64,000 bases of DNA from a virus (IMGVR_UViG_3300028920_000006:1-64000); one strand, 5' to 3'. Shown: positions 1-7,995, counted from the first letter of the stretch. The notes: generated by a model from the letters alone, not told the origin. A program made the numbers and translations.

Positions 1-1
1 T

Positions 2-937
2 CCGGCCGTGCGCATAGTTGTGCCGGATTCCATGGCGGGGAATGCGGATTGCCTCTTAGTCGAGCAAGCAGACGGCACCGACATCTTTAAGGTTGACGAG
101 GACAAGGATGTTTATATCGGGCGCAATATCGACGCTGCTGGCGACGTGTCTGGCAATCGTGTTTTCGGGACAACGGTCATCCGGTCATTTGCGCATGTGC
201 TGGCTGATACCTACGTGCGAGCAACAGGAAGTGACGGCGTACAAAGTTCACGGGATGACCCCTTGTTTAAGTGGCTGGATACCACGGCGGGGGAAAACAG
301 TTTTCGGGCTGATGTCGGTGCGAGTGTATGGGCATTGGGAAGTGACAACAAGGGTAATGGGACATTCACCGATCTTATCACCGTTACGTCCAACGCGGCG
401 AACGCCAGCGTAACAACCCTGACCGGCGCGGGCGGTGGTATCCTCAGCCTGAAGGAATGTAGCGCACAACCAGCAGACCCATCGGAAGGACATTGCGTAA
501 TCTGGCAGAGCAACGGGACCGGCTTCGGCAATGACGGCGACCTTTGCAAGATCACGCAGGCTGGTGGCGTGCTGACCACCAACACGCTCAGCGGCCCGGT
601 GTATCGTGGCGGCGCGTCGGAGTTCGACTACACGAACTTTACGTTTGATAGCAGTTGGCACGATCTTGACCTATCTGCTATTGTGCCGCAGGGTGCTCGC
701 AAGGTAACTATTTACGGGGCCGTGATCGACGATACGGCGGGCCAGCAATTTCGACTGCGTAACAACGCAACCACAGGTTCATACGTAGAGGCGGCATGGA
801 CTGTGCAGGTGTCGGGCGTGATCGTCACATACGCACAGACGGTTTGCTGTGACGAGAATCGCGTGGTCGAATACAAGTGTGACCCAAATCTAAGTAACAA
901 CTCGTTGCTGGGACTTATGGTAGTGGATTGGGAATAA
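2..937 (+). CDS. Probable tail fibre or other virion surface protein, C-terminal part
   Basis: The frame is open to the left edge of the window, so the true start lies upstream; the first in-frame start-like codon is GTG at 8. The visible part is rich in Gly, Thr, Ser, Asp and Asn with short beta-like repeats, as in phage fibre and spike proteins. The last 90 residues look like a compact beta domain ending VVDWE. It is followed after 12 bases by a small gene, and it closes the rightward late block. No catalytic motif is visible. The fibre assignment rests on composition and position only; any virion surface protein is possible. Confidence 0.5.
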   Translation, partial: PAVRIVVPDSMAGNADCLLVEQADGTDIFKVDEDKDVYIGRNIDAAGDVSGNRVFGTTVIRSFAHVLADTYVRATGSDGVQSSRDDPLFKWLDTTAGENSFRADVGASVWALGSDNKGNGTFTDLITVTSNAANASVTTLTGAGGGILSLKECSAQPADPSEGHCVIWQSNGTGFGNDGDLCKITQAGGVLTTNTLSGPVYRGGASEFDYTNFTFDSSWHDLDLSAIVPQGARKVTIYGAVIDDTAGQQFRLRNNATTGSYVEAAWTVQVSGVIVTYAQTVCCDENRVVEYKCDPNLSNNSLLGLMVVDWE

Positions 938-949
938 TAAGGAGTAATT

Positions 950-1147
950 ATGGCAACACGTGCAGAACTGTATCGGAAATTCGGACCGCTGCTACTAGAC
1001 GCAGTGGTGCAAATCATCATTGACGAGATCAATACGTTGCGAGTCAACGCGGGGCTGTCGGAGCGCACAAACGCTCAGGCAGTGGATGCGATAGCAGCCA
1101 AACTTGACACCATGTCACAGTACGATTGGATGAATGAAGGTGTGTAG
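950..1147 (+). CDS. Small hypothetical protein (65 aa)
   Basis: ATG preceded by AAGGAGTAATT, a good ribosome-binding site. The product is mostly helical (LLLDAVVQIIIDEINTLR) with a soluble, slightly acidic composition. It lies directly after the fibre-like gene and before a membrane protein, so a role in tail assembly or lysis is possible but unsupported. No family recognised. Confidence 0.7.
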   Translation: MATRAELYRKFGPLLLDAVVQIIIDEINTLRVNAGLSERTNAQAVDAIAAKLDTMSQYDWMNEGV

Positions 1148-1188
1148 CGAATACGCTTGTTGATGTAGCACCGTAAAGGAGAAACCCA

Positions 1189-1248
1189 ATGGCTAATCAC
1201 GAAATGGAATGGTCCCACGTCAAAGGAGGAGGTGTGTGGTATGTCTGA
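1189..1248 (+). CDS. Possible 19-residue leader peptide
   Basis: ATG at 1189 follows AAAGGAGAAACCC, and the 19-codon frame ends in a TGA inside the first codons of the next gene. Its coding sequence contains the AAAGGAGGAGGT that serves as ribosome-binding site for the ATG at 1241. This looks like a translationally coupled leader, but a chance reading frame cannot be excluded at this length. Confidence 0.3.
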   Translation: MANHEMEWSHVKGGGVWYV

Positions 1249-1762
1249 CAAAGAACCACTGACAGCTTCCCAACAGATCCTTTTGGACGACGAAGAGCGA
1301 AGTGCTGTGGCTGAGAGACAACGCGCAAAGAAAAGGAAGAGAATTGCGGACACAGTGAATGGGTTGGATAATGCCTTACAGGATACGTGTTCTCCTGCGA
1401 CATGTGAAAAGGTCAACAGAGGAGCACAACTAGCCATAGAACTGACAGGGGACTTACACGCTGACATCACAGATACCAAGCATAATGTCAAGGCCCTGCG
1501 AGGGGATGTGCTAATACTAACAGATGCAGTGAGGTCCAATGGTCACGGGAATGGTACTATCAAAATCCCTATCAGAAAGGAAGCCCCACCTTTGGAGCTT
1601 CCTTCGTGGGTTGCCGTTGCCATAGTACTGATTGTTCTTGTATGGTCAGGGTGGATGGCTAGTAAAGGATTGTTGGGGGACTTCGCAAAAGCATGGTCAG
1701 AAGTAAGAGCTATCAGAGAAGGTGCTTCTGAAGTGACGACTCCCAAAACACCAGATGAATAA
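1241..1762 (+). CDS. Membrane-anchored coiled-coil protein of unknown function
   Basis: The start is the ATG at 1241 because AAAGGAGGAGG sits 9-16 bases upstream; GTG at 1232 is in frame but badly placed. The 173-residue product has a charged, helical N-terminal two thirds and one transmembrane segment near residues 120-140 (VAVAIVLIVLVWSGW), then a short polar tail. Holin, holin-antagonist and membrane-anchored virion protein are all possible at the end of a late operon. I see no endolysin next to it, so none is favoured. Confidence 0.65.
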   Translation: MSDKEPLTASQQILLDDEERSAVAERQRAKKRKRIADTVNGLDNALQDTCSPATCEKVNRGAQLAIELTGDLHADITDTKHNVKALRGDVLILTDAVRSNGHGNGTIKIPIRKEAPPLELPSWVAVAIVLIVLVWSGWMASKGLLGDFAKAWSEVRAIREGASEVTTPKTPDE

Positions 1763-1775
1763 GTATCCCCAAGTG

Positions 1776-2432
1776 TCAGGACGTTGGAGGGGAGTTAAAC
1801 AAACTCCCCCCTGTCCTCACCCCAAAAGTAGGTTGCCATTCTTTGGGTTTGTCAGCATCATACTTGTAGGCATCCAATAGTTCTAGCAGTTCCTTCTGAA
1901 GTTGTATGCTGTCTTCACAGGCTTCCACTCCGCGGGTCAGGTTGTTGATCTGAGCCATCACTATCATGGCCAGTAGATTGTCACCTTTACGTCCCCGCTT
2001 CAAACCTACCTTGGAAGCTGCTTTCTTCAAAGTGGCTATCTGCTTCTTTTTCCACTTGAGATCATTTTTGAGTCTGTCTCTGTTACCACTCACCCTTTTG
2101 ACACACTTCTCAATCAGGTCTGTGGTTAAGACCTTATCTTCTGACGTTTCCTGCATCACACCCAAGAACAGAGAGCACATGGCTTCTTCGGCATTGGACA
2201 TCTTACCTTCGGACCGAGGTTCGGTATCACAGCCTGTTTCATCATACCTCTCACGGGCCTCAGGCTTTGACAGTACCTTGTACGCTTTTGCTACGGCATT
2301 GAACGCCGCAGGATCACCTCCAGCATGGTCTGGATGTAGCTTTTGGGCCTTTTGCCGATATGCCTTCTGGATTTCCTTTTGAGATGCTTTTGGGGACACC
2401 CCGAGTACATCATATAGGCTTTGCTTGGCCAT
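1776..2432 (-). CDS. J-domain (DnaJ-like) co-chaperone
   Basis: Residues 1-66 form a J-domain: SLYDVLGVSPKASQKEIQKA, the invariant HPD at 33-35, and a helix IV ending in RYDETG. J-domains stimulate Hsp70 (DnaK) ATPase, so this protein probably recruits the host DnaK to a phage process such as replication-complex remodelling or virion assembly. The remaining 150 residues are helical, lack the DnaJ Gly/Phe and zinc-finger regions, and probably carry the phage-specific partner site. It is the last gene of the leftward module. J-domain call is firm; role is inferred. Confidence 0.88.
   Translation of the reverse strand: MAKQSLYDVLGVSPKASQKEIQKAYRQKAQKLHPDHAGGDPAAFNAVAKAYKVLSKPEARERYDETGCDTEPRSEGKMSNAEEAMCSLFLGVMQETSEDKVLTTDLIEKCVKRVSGNRDRLKNDLKWKKKQIATLKKAASKVGLKRGRKGDNLLAMIVMAQINNLTRGVEACEDSIQLQKELLELLDAYKYDADKPKEWQPTFGVRTGGSLFNSPPTS
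1789..1809. terminator. Hairpin at the convergent junction of the two transcription units
   Basis: A perfect 8-bp stem (GGGGAGTT / AACTCCCC) closes a 5-base loop 27 bases after the last rightward stop. It lies inside the 3' end of the leftward J-domain gene. There is no clear T-run on either side, so it may be an attenuating or mRNA-protecting hairpin rather than a full intrinsic terminator. Confidence 0.4.
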
Positions 2433-2441
2433 GGTTCACTC

Positions 2442-2753
2442 TCAATAGTTTATCAAGCTCGCGGCATCAATGATCTTACGCTGAGCTTCCCTCATCCTCT
2501 TGTAAATCTCAGTAATACCCTTCTGCAAGTCTGCTTGATTGCGTTTAACCCGCGTCAGTTCCTTTTCCATCTTGGTTATCTTTTCTGTGAGCTCCCTGTT
2601 CGCCTTGCGGAGAACCTTCAGCTCCTCTTCCGGGGTCAGCGTTTTGGCTGTCGCGACTTCTTCTACGACTTCGGTAGAGGGCGCGTTTGTTTCTGCGTTC
2701 ACGTTTCTTGTTAGCACGATCCCTACGACTACCAGGAATAGCAGTTGTTTCAC
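2442..2753 (-). CDS. Secreted coiled-coil protein (spanin-like topology)
   Basis: Start GTG at 2753, preceded by AAAGGAGAAAAA. An N-terminal signal peptide (KQLLFLVVVGIVLTRNVNA) with a likely cleavage site after the Ala is followed by an acidic linker and a coiled coil over about residues 40-95. A periplasmic or cell-surface location follows. Rz-type spanins have a membrane segment plus periplasmic coiled coil, so a lysis role is one option, but the gene sits among replication genes. Its 5' two thirds overlap the upstream gene in another frame. Confidence 0.6.
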   Translation of the reverse strand: MKQLLFLVVVGIVLTRNVNAETNAPSTEVVEEVATAKTLTPEEELKVLRKANRELTEKITKMEKELTRVKRNQADLQKGITEIYKRMREAQRKIIDAASLINY

Positions 2754-2883
2754 TTTTTCTCCTTTGTGTTTCTTTGTATGCTTTCTTCAGTACATTCTTA
2801 ATTACTCCGTATAGTAGTGGTTCCTCCTTTGTTAGTTCACGTGCCTTACGACCCAACTCTTTTACTTTTGATTGTCTCATCAC
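2545..2883 (-). CDS. Basic hypothetical protein overlapping the next gene by 209 bp
   Basis: Start GTG (2883) or ATG (2880), coupled to the upstream stop as GTGATG and preceded by AAAGGAAG. The first 43 residues (VKELGRKARELTKEEPLLYG onward) look like ordinary protein. The rest, read over the start of the signal-peptide gene, is rich in Arg, Gly, Ser and Asp, which is typical of an out-of-frame reading. The gene probably encodes a small basic protein whose tail is dictated by the overlap. Confidence 0.5.
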   Translation of the reverse strand: MMRQSKVKELGRKARELTKEEPLLYGVIKNVLKKAYKETQRRKSETTAIPGSRRDRANKKRERRNKRALYRSRRRSRDSQNADPGRGAEGSPQGEQGAHRKDNQDGKGTDAG

Positions 2884-3500
2884 ACTTCCTTTACCTTGCT
2901 GACTCCCTTTTTGGTCTTCTTTGCTCTGAACGTTTTGTCTGCTACTTCAATCAGTTCTGGCATTAACGTGATTACGATAATCTGAATCCCAAGTTTATCG
3001 CAGACCTCACGCAGCATTTCGGCCGCACTTTCGTGTAACTCCCGTGACGGGTCGTTGATATTTTTGAACGGTTCATCAAGAAGGAAAATCGGTCTAGACT
3101 TTTGTGCAGACAGTGACCAGACAGAGAAACGGAGCGCAAGGCTTGCGACATCGCACGCACCCCCTCCACTAGCTGTAAGAGGGTGAACCCCAGATTCTGA
3201 CACCCCTTTCCTATGGAACGTAATGTCCGCTTCTGTTTTACCTCGTCTTGGTACGAAGTCAAGTTTGAGATTATATGGGTTCGGGAACGTGGATTCCATA
3301 GCAAGGCTGACAAGTTCAGACACTTGGTATTCGAGTTCCTGTTGAGTCCTTTGGGCAACCACTTGGATGATCTGTTGTGATTCCTCAAGATACTTGGCCT
3401 TTCGTTTTAGTTTCTTAATCTTAACAGTCTTAACTTCAACCGTTTCCAATGCCGATTGGTATTGGCCTTTGAGTTGATCTAGTTTCTGTCGGTAGTTCAC
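2880..3500 (-). CDS. SbcC/Rad50-like ATPase, C-terminal half
   Basis: Residues 1-70 are coiled coil. Then comes the C-terminal lobe of an SMC/Rad50 ATPase: ABC signature SGGGACDVAS at 111-120, Walker B PIFLLDEPF at 137-145 and a D-loop. It has no Walker A and no zinc hook; both are in the separate gene at 5152-6081. The two proteins together should rebuild one SbcC that pairs with the SbcD nuclease encoded between them, to process double-strand ends during recombination-dependent replication (compare T4 gp46/gp47). GTG start overlaps the preceding stop (GTGA). Confidence 0.85.
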   Translation of the reverse strand: MNYRQKLDQLKGQYQSALETVEVKTVKIKKLKRKAKYLEESQQIIQVVAQRTQQELEYQVSELVSLAMESTFPNPYNLKLDFVPRRGKTEADITFHRKGVSESGVHPLTASGGGACDVASLALRFSVWSLSAQKSRPIFLLDEPFKNINDPSRELHESAAEMLREVCDKLGIQIIVITLMPELIEVADKTFRAKKTKKGVSKVKEV

Positions 3501-3658
3501 ACGTCACACTCCCCATGTTCGGCAAAGAACTTATCTGCGTCCGGGTAGCAGTTGACTTCTTGTTCTGCCCCGTCTTTGCCAACACAGAGAAGATTACCCT
3601 CACTGTGGCTAAGGAAATGTAGTTCTGCTTCTTGCATATTGCGTGCCTGTGGTATCAT
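3497..3658 (-). CDS. Small acidic hypothetical protein (53 aa)
   Basis: ATG at 3658 overlaps the upstream stop as ATGA, and its own TGA overlaps the next GTG start, so it fits exactly into a coupled chain between the two SbcC-associated coiled-coil genes. The product has two Cys and an acidic C-terminus (FFAEHGECDV). No family recognised; the perfect coupling at both ends is the main support. Confidence 0.65.
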   Translation of the reverse strand: MIPQARNMQEAELHFLSHSEGNLLCVGKDGAEQEVNCYPDADKFFAEHGECDV

Positions 3659-3900
3659 TCTTCTTCCTCCAGTATGTTACGGATTTGTTTCTCCAACTTC
3701 TTACCCTTACTATCCAGTTCGTCATATTCTTTCTGCAACTTGTTCATCAGTGCTTTGGCTTCCTTGGTTGTCTTGACTTTGAACCGGGACTTCAGTTGAG
3801 ACTTCAACTGTTTGAGAGCACCCTTATTCTCAGTCAGTTCATCCTCAGCCTTGCGTACTATGCGTTTCAGTTCCAGAAGTTCTTGTGCTAGGTCAGACAT
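3655..3900 (-). CDS. Short coiled-coil protein in the SbcCD cluster
   Basis: The 81 residues form an almost continuous charged coiled coil (ELLELKRIVRKAEDELTENK) ending in ILEEEE. It overlaps the end of sbcD and is coupled by ATGA to the 53-residue gene. Lying between the nuclease and the C-terminal SbcC half, it may be an extra segment of the coiled-coil arm or a regulator of the complex; this is inference from position. Confidence 0.7.
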   Translation of the reverse strand: MSDLAQELLELKRIVRKAEDELTENKGALKQLKSQLKSRFKVKTTKEAKALMNKLQKEYDELDSKGKKLEKQIRNILEEEE

Positions 3901-4795
3901 TCTCCAATGCCTCCGCTATTAGTGACTTCACTTGCTTCTTTGTTTTGTTCTCCCTGTAGAACTTCTTCAAATTATCTTCAAAGGAGAGGCCGACCTCCCA
4001 TTGTTCGCTTAGCCGGGTGACAAAGGAGCTCATACGCGCTTCACGCTTTTCCTTTTGATCTATATGCTCCCGTATAACCACACCCTTCTTGATAGGTAGG
4101 TACACGGGTTCTATGCTGTTGTCCTCTGCACACCACAGATAGACACGTGGTTTGTGGTCAGCTTGGTCTGCTCGCATCCGCATCAAACTTCCGGGGTTGA
4201 CTAACCGCCGACCGCTTTTCAGTTTAACCGTGAATGGGATGTGGTTGTCGCCTGTCACCACAAGATCATAACCTTTCATCTTCTTCAGCAGTTTAACAGC
4301 CGTCCCAGCTTCGCATCCCGGCCATGGTTTAACCTTGTGCCAGACGAGTTGGTGACATACTGCGATATTAGGCCCGGACCCTGTATCCGTGCAAGGGCCT
4401 AGTTCCACCCCATATGGGAAGCCATATATGCGCGTAGGATGCCCTACAGCGGACGTTTGAACCGTATACAGGGGTTTTACCCTGCCAGTGTCAAAAAGCA
4501 CGTTTAGGGCCATCCTAGGAGCTTCTGTAATACGGTGGAATGGGAGGTCATGTTGCCCCGGTATAGCATACACGTCCGGAGGCATATGCGTCGCCGCCCA
4601 ACTGACCAGACGATGTGTTCTTTTCCACTTGTCAAACACGTCACCGGCAATGACTACAGGACAGTCATATTCACCGGCCAATTCCCGCACGAAGTCCACA
4701 GCCTGTTCCTGTGCTTCCCAGTAGTCATCCGTGCGACATTGGGGTTGGTCCTCACGAAGGTGCCAATCGGCTGTTAGTATTAAGTCAATAGTCAT
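3893..4795 (-). CDS. sbcD: SbcD/Mre11-like nuclease
   Basis: A calcineurin-like metallophosphoesterase of Mre11/SbcD type: TADWHLRE (metal ligands D10, H12), AGDVFDKW at 50-57, GQHDLP at 80-85 where most relatives have GNHD/E, and VTGDNHIPF further on. At 300 residues it has the usual phage gp47-like length. It should cut DNA ends and hairpins when joined to the SbcC ATPase encoded in two pieces on either side. Start ATG at 4795. Confidence 0.9.
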   Translation of the reverse strand: MTIDLILTADWHLREDQPQCRTDDYWEAQEQAVDFVRELAGEYDCPVVIAGDVFDKWKRTHRLVSWAATHMPPDVYAIPGQHDLPFHRITEAPRMALNVLFDTGRVKPLYTVQTSAVGHPTRIYGFPYGVELGPCTDTGSGPNIAVCHQLVWHKVKPWPGCEAGTAVKLLKKMKGYDLVVTGDNHIPFTVKLKSGRRLVNPGSLMRMRADQADHKPRVYLWCAEDNSIEPVYLPIKKGVVIREHIDQKEKREARMSSFVTRLSEQWEVGLSFEDNLKKFYRENKTKKQVKSLIAEALENV

Positions 4796-4812
4796 TTGTA
4801 CCTATGGTTATC

Positions 4813-4902
4813 CTAGTCAAACATTCCTGCTGAGGCAGCTATCGACACGAGTCCCAGAAGTAGAAAGAATGTGTGTATCATGAATACAACTGTAATCATC
4901 AT
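4813..4902 (-). CDS. Possible 29-residue membrane peptide
   Basis: ATGATG at 4902, five bases after the previous stop, with AGGTGATAGGAT upstream. The peptide is one hydrophobic helix (VFMIHTFFLLLGLVSIAASA) ending GMFD. Small membrane peptides recur in this module. The length is close to what chance could give, so support is modest. Confidence 0.45.
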   Translation of the reverse strand: MMITVVFMIHTFFLLLGLVSIAASAGMFD

Positions 4903-4906
4903 TATT

Positions 4907-5155
4907 TTATCCTATCACCTCTTCTTCGTCCTCGTTACGATAGCAATCCCAGTTTTCTGCCTTCTGTTCCAGATCCTTATCCCATTCTGGTAAAGGACAG
5001 TTAGGATCTATTTCCATGGGGTCAAAGATAGCCGGTGAGCAAGGATTTAGACCCTTATAGGCACAGACAGGAATATGAGCTCCATGTTCGTACACTGATT
5101 GGCAGTAAGGACAATCAAAACAAGAATCGACTTTAATGATAATTTGTTTGCTCAA
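4907..5155 (-). CDS. Cysteine-rich hypothetical protein
   Basis: Six cysteines, including DSCFDCPYCQS and later CAY, PCS and NCP, suggest one or two metal-binding sites. The preferred start is TTG at 5155, overlapping the stop of the SbcC N-terminal half and preceded by CAGGAGATAAAGAA; an in-frame ATG at 5185 lacks such a site. Its acidic C-terminus ends EEEVIG. It sits between the two SbcCD genes and may belong to the complex, but no family is recognised. Confidence 0.6.
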   Translation of the reverse strand: MSKQIIIKVDSCFDCPYCQSVYEHGAHIPVCAYKGLNPCSPAIFDPMEIDPNCPLPEWDKDLEQKAENWDCYRNEDEEEVIG

Positions 5156-6081
5156 TTCTTTATCTCCTGTCCACACAATGGGCATTCATCAGGCATAGCC
5201 TCTGCTAGTTTCACCTTCTTCATAGCTGTGAACTCTTCCAGTTCTGTGATGTGTCTGTTCAACTGTTCTAGTTCTTGGAGCACACCCCCTAACTGAACCA
5301 TTTTCTCCATTACAAACTCCTGTGTATCTGCCAGTTTAACCAGTTCTTCCAGTTTGGGTTTTACACCAAGGATTCTTTTAGCCCTTGCTGACTCTTTCTT
5401 CTTCAGCCTTATACCAGTAACAAGACGGTGTATTTCTTCACGGTCTTCTACTATAACCTGCTTCTTCTGTTCTGCGGTTTCATATCTGTTCACCAGCTTC
5501 TCTAGTTTGGGCAAGTAGCTGAAGGCTTCAACCGCTTCCTTGTCCTCTCCTAGTTCTTCCTGTAGCAGGGTAAGAGCAGAATTGTTTCGCCGGATCATAC
5601 TGGCGATGTTTGCCGTGCCTATGTCTATGACTTCCAGATGTGCGACTTCGTTTAACCGTCGTGCGACTTCCCCTGGTGTATTGGAGAGGAGGAAGTGCGA
5701 ATCAAACTGCGATTGCCAGTTGACCGGGGACAGGTTGATCGCAGTCTGTATGGCGTCAGGGACTCCTTGGCCAAAAGACTTAAACTGCTCAACGCTAAGC
5801 TCACCCTCCGTTGTGGGAGTATATAGTTCATATAGGTTCTGCTTTCCTTTCTTTCGTACCACCAGACAATCATCTAGCTGGAGTTCCACTTGCATATCAT
5901 CATCAGCCCACCAAGACGGGGATCCAGATGAAGGGTTATTGTTACACACCCAATCCAAAGCGCGGAATATACCAGACTTGCCGGAATCAGTCACACCTAC
6001 AATGGCGTTGATTCCCTTGGAGAAAGCAAGTCCGGTATCTTTGTGGCTCTGATAGTTAGTTATGTGAAGACCCGTTATCAT
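5152..6081 (-). CDS. SbcC/Rad50-like ATPase, N-terminal half with zinc hook
   Basis: Starts like Rad50/SbcC: LHITNYQSHKDTGLAF, then Walker A GVTDSGKS at 29-36 and a Q-loop region near 120-130. A long coiled coil follows, and the protein ends at ECPLCGQEIKN, with the zinc-hook CxxC at 300 and 303. The polypeptide therefore stops just after the hook apex, and the returning arm and second ATPase lobe are encoded at 2880-3500. At 309 residues it is about half of a short phage SbcC. Walker A and hook are clear; that the two halves assemble is inferred. Confidence 0.88.
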   Translation of the reverse strand: MITGLHITNYQSHKDTGLAFSKGINAIVGVTDSGKSGIFRALDWVCNNNPSSGSPSWWADDDMQVELQLDDCLVVRKKGKQNLYELYTPTTEGELSVEQFKSFGQGVPDAIQTAINLSPVNWQSQFDSHFLLSNTPGEVARRLNEVAHLEVIDIGTANIASMIRRNNSALTLLQEELGEDKEAVEAFSYLPKLEKLVNRYETAEQKKQVIVEDREEIHRLVTGIRLKKKESARAKRILGVKPKLEELVKLADTQEFVMEKMVQLGGVLQELEQLNRHITELEEFTAMKKVKLAEAMPDECPLCGQEIKN

Positions 6082-6427
6082 TCTGTCTTTCTTTTTCTTC
6101 CTTGATTCCCAGCCTCAACCCAACAAGCTCTTCTTCCAATTGGAGTTTCTGTTTCTTCATACCGTCCACTTTTCGGTAGAGTAAACCTAGTTCCTTTCGT
6201 GCTTCGCATAGGTCTTTCAAATATCTGTAGGGTTCATATAATTTGAACCATGTACACCACTTCAAGATACGAATTTCTATCCCTATAATCGTATATGTGA
6301 AGTTATCCGTTGTCTCACCTAATGTAGTGATTCTGAATTCCACCAACCCCAAATTCAAATGAGCATCCAGGAACGGTTTCAGTCTAATAGGCCAGTAGAA
6401 CTTCGTATGTTTCAAACTCATATCCAC
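6056..6427 (-). CDS. Hypothetical protein with C-terminal coiled coil
   Basis: Start GTG at 6427 or ATG at 6421, after AAGGAAATGGGG. The first 80 residues look like a small alpha/beta domain rich in Ile, Phe and Trp (TYTIIGIEIRILKWCTWFKL); the last 45 are a charged coiled coil. It overlaps both neighbours, a RuvC-like resolvase and the SbcC N-half, so a recombination role is possible. No family recognised. Confidence 0.65.
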   Translation of the reverse strand: MDMSLKHTKFYWPIRLKPFLDAHLNLGLVEFRITTLGETTDNFTYTIIGIEIRILKWCTWFKLYEPYRYLKDLCEARKELGLLYRKVDGMKKQKLQLEEELVGLRLGIKEEKERQNDNGSSHN

Positions 6428-6912
6428 CCCATTTCCTTTGCTTCTCTTCTAGCCAACTCAGCCAGAAGGATTGCGTCCGCGGTCTTGTCTGTTATGTGAT
6501 AACCCGGGAACAGCTTCCGTGCCGCTTCCCTTGTAATACTCTTGTCCCCTTTTGTACGGCATTGCATTTTCCCTTGCCACTTGGCGGGAGTGATCAACTG
6601 GTAGGGTATCAGCATGGCGGCGACTACACCTTCCATGATCCCATAGGCCCTTCCGAACTTGAATGTACTGGACACCCCCTGCTTAGGCATTGAATGGACA
6701 GATTCAATCAAAGCGAAACGCACTAAGTCTTTATACTCCTTAATTTCGGGCACTAAGAGGGATGCTGCCTTCATCTTTATACTGGTCACTAAGTGACCAG
6801 TACTGTCTACTATGGCGAACGCTCCACCCCATCCTGGATCGACCCCCATAAAACAGGTGTCTGGATAGGTCTTACGTCGGCTTATCTTTGTTCGCTTGTG
6901 CTTTGAGGTCAT
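6418..6912 (-). CDS. RuvC-like Holliday junction resolvase
   Basis: An RNase H-fold resolvase with the expected acidic residues: GVDPGWGG (D25), ALIESVHSMPKQG (E70), FGRAYGIMEG, and a C-terminal DKTADAILLAEL (D142, D146). Length 164 matches RuvC and phage RuvC-like proteins. It should cut four-way junctions and branched DNA before packaging. The first 16 residues are very basic and may aid DNA binding. Confidence 0.85.
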   Translation of the reverse strand: MTSKHKRTKISRRKTYPDTCFMGVDPGWGGAFAIVDSTGHLVTSIKMKAASLLVPEIKEYKDLVRFALIESVHSMPKQGVSSTFKFGRAYGIMEGVVAAMLIPYQLITPAKWQGKMQCRTKGDKSITREAARKLFPGYHITDKTADAILLAELARREAKEMGWI

Positions 6913-7078
6913 CTATTTCTTTCTGCATTTCGTGTTCGACTAGGTCACCCACGTTCAGTCTCATTGAATGGAGTTCAAGGCGTATACTTTCCAGACACTT
7001 ACATATCTGAGCACTGACCATCAACACCACCATCAGCATGATCACCATCCAGATACCTATGGCAATTCCCAACATCAT
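6872..7078 (-). CDS. Small membrane protein
   Basis: An N-terminal hydrophobic helix (LGIAIGIWMVIMLMVVLMVS) is followed by a charged amphipathic tail. Start ATG at 7078 overlaps the stop of the upstream 5' nuclease gene (ATGA). The topology suggests a single-span inner-membrane protein; function unknown. Confidence 0.7.
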   Translation of the reverse strand: MMLGIAIGIWMVIMLMVVLMVSAQICKCLESIRLELHSMRLNVGDLVEHEMQKEIDDLKAQANKDKPT

Positions 7079-7995
7079 TTGCTCCTCCTTGACCTCCTAT
7101 GCTTCACTTCTGTTACAGGTTCTTTATCCCCGGTCCACATACCACTGAACAGTTGTTTCCATTCCAACAGTCGCGACGGTTTCAGGAACGATCGCATACC
7201 ATACTTCTTACAGACACGCTGGAACTCCTTCACATCAAACTCATCCTGTGACAGTATCACATCCTGAGTGGATCGGAATGGTAGCTGTACCAATTTCAGA
7301 TTACGTTCGTACAGGTCTGTATTGCTTCCGTCTACAATGTCCCGCCATTTCTTTGTATGGGGTAACTCAGCCCGTAGGTATTTGATTACAGTCTTTTCTC
7401 CAACACCTTTGATACCGGGTACGTTGTCACCGGGACACCCCGCTATCATCTTAACCTTTATCCACTGCTCCGGGCGTATGCCATACTCCTCCTCAAACCT
7501 AGACTTGGTCATCATCTTGCGTTTGTTAGGATTGTACATTCGCACGTTGTTGAATTGGAGTAGTTGATACAGGTCTTGGTCAGACGCCACTATGATGAAG
7601 TTCATACCGTCTCTGTGCCACACTGTTTTCGCTATCAGGTCATCTGCTTCTATACCTGTTTGCATCAACACGTTCCTGAATCCTATGGCCGGTAGTATCT
7701 TTCGGCGGAGTAACTTGAACTGAGTGTGCATCACTTCCAGTTCAGCACGTTCCTCTTCTGTCTTGTCACGCCGGTTCTTTTTGTAGTCATCAAAGATACG
7801 ACGTCTGTGTGACTTCCGACTGTCCCATGCAAAGACTATCTTACTTGTCTGGAACTTGTGTGCCAGTGTCAACACACGGGATAAGAAACCGAAGATGACA
7901 CCTGTAGCTAGATCATGGTGTGATAGTCCTCCCATGGTATATCGTACTGTGTACCCCAAGAAGTTGCAATCTAGTACGAGTGTCGGCGTTGTCAT
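7075..7995 (-). CDS. 5'-3' exonuclease / flap endonuclease (FEN family)
   Basis: Resembles T5 D15 and the 5' nuclease of Pol I: VLDCNFLGY with the first metal Asp at 9, the arch region SRKSHRRRIFDDYKKNRR, GIEADDLIAKT, VASDQDLYQLL, and a helix-hairpin-helix at GCPGDNVPGIKGVGEKT. It removes RNA primers and flaps. The polymerase in this phage (13772-15154) lacks this domain, so the separate nuclease fills the role. Good ribosome-binding site AAGGAATAGAG. Confidence 0.92.
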   Translation of the reverse strand: MTTPTLVLDCNFLGYTVRYTMGGLSHHDLATGVIFGFLSRVLTLAHKFQTSKIVFAWDSRKSHRRRIFDDYKKNRRDKTEEERAELEVMHTQFKLLRRKILPAIGFRNVLMQTGIEADDLIAKTVWHRDGMNFIIVASDQDLYQLLQFNNVRMYNPNKRKMMTKSRFEEEYGIRPEQWIKVKMIAGCPGDNVPGIKGVGEKTVIKYLRAELPHTKKWRDIVDGSNTDLYERNLKLVQLPFRSTQDVILSQDEFDVKEFQRVCKKYGMRSFLKPSRLLEWKQLFSGMWTGDKEPVTEVKHRRSRRSK

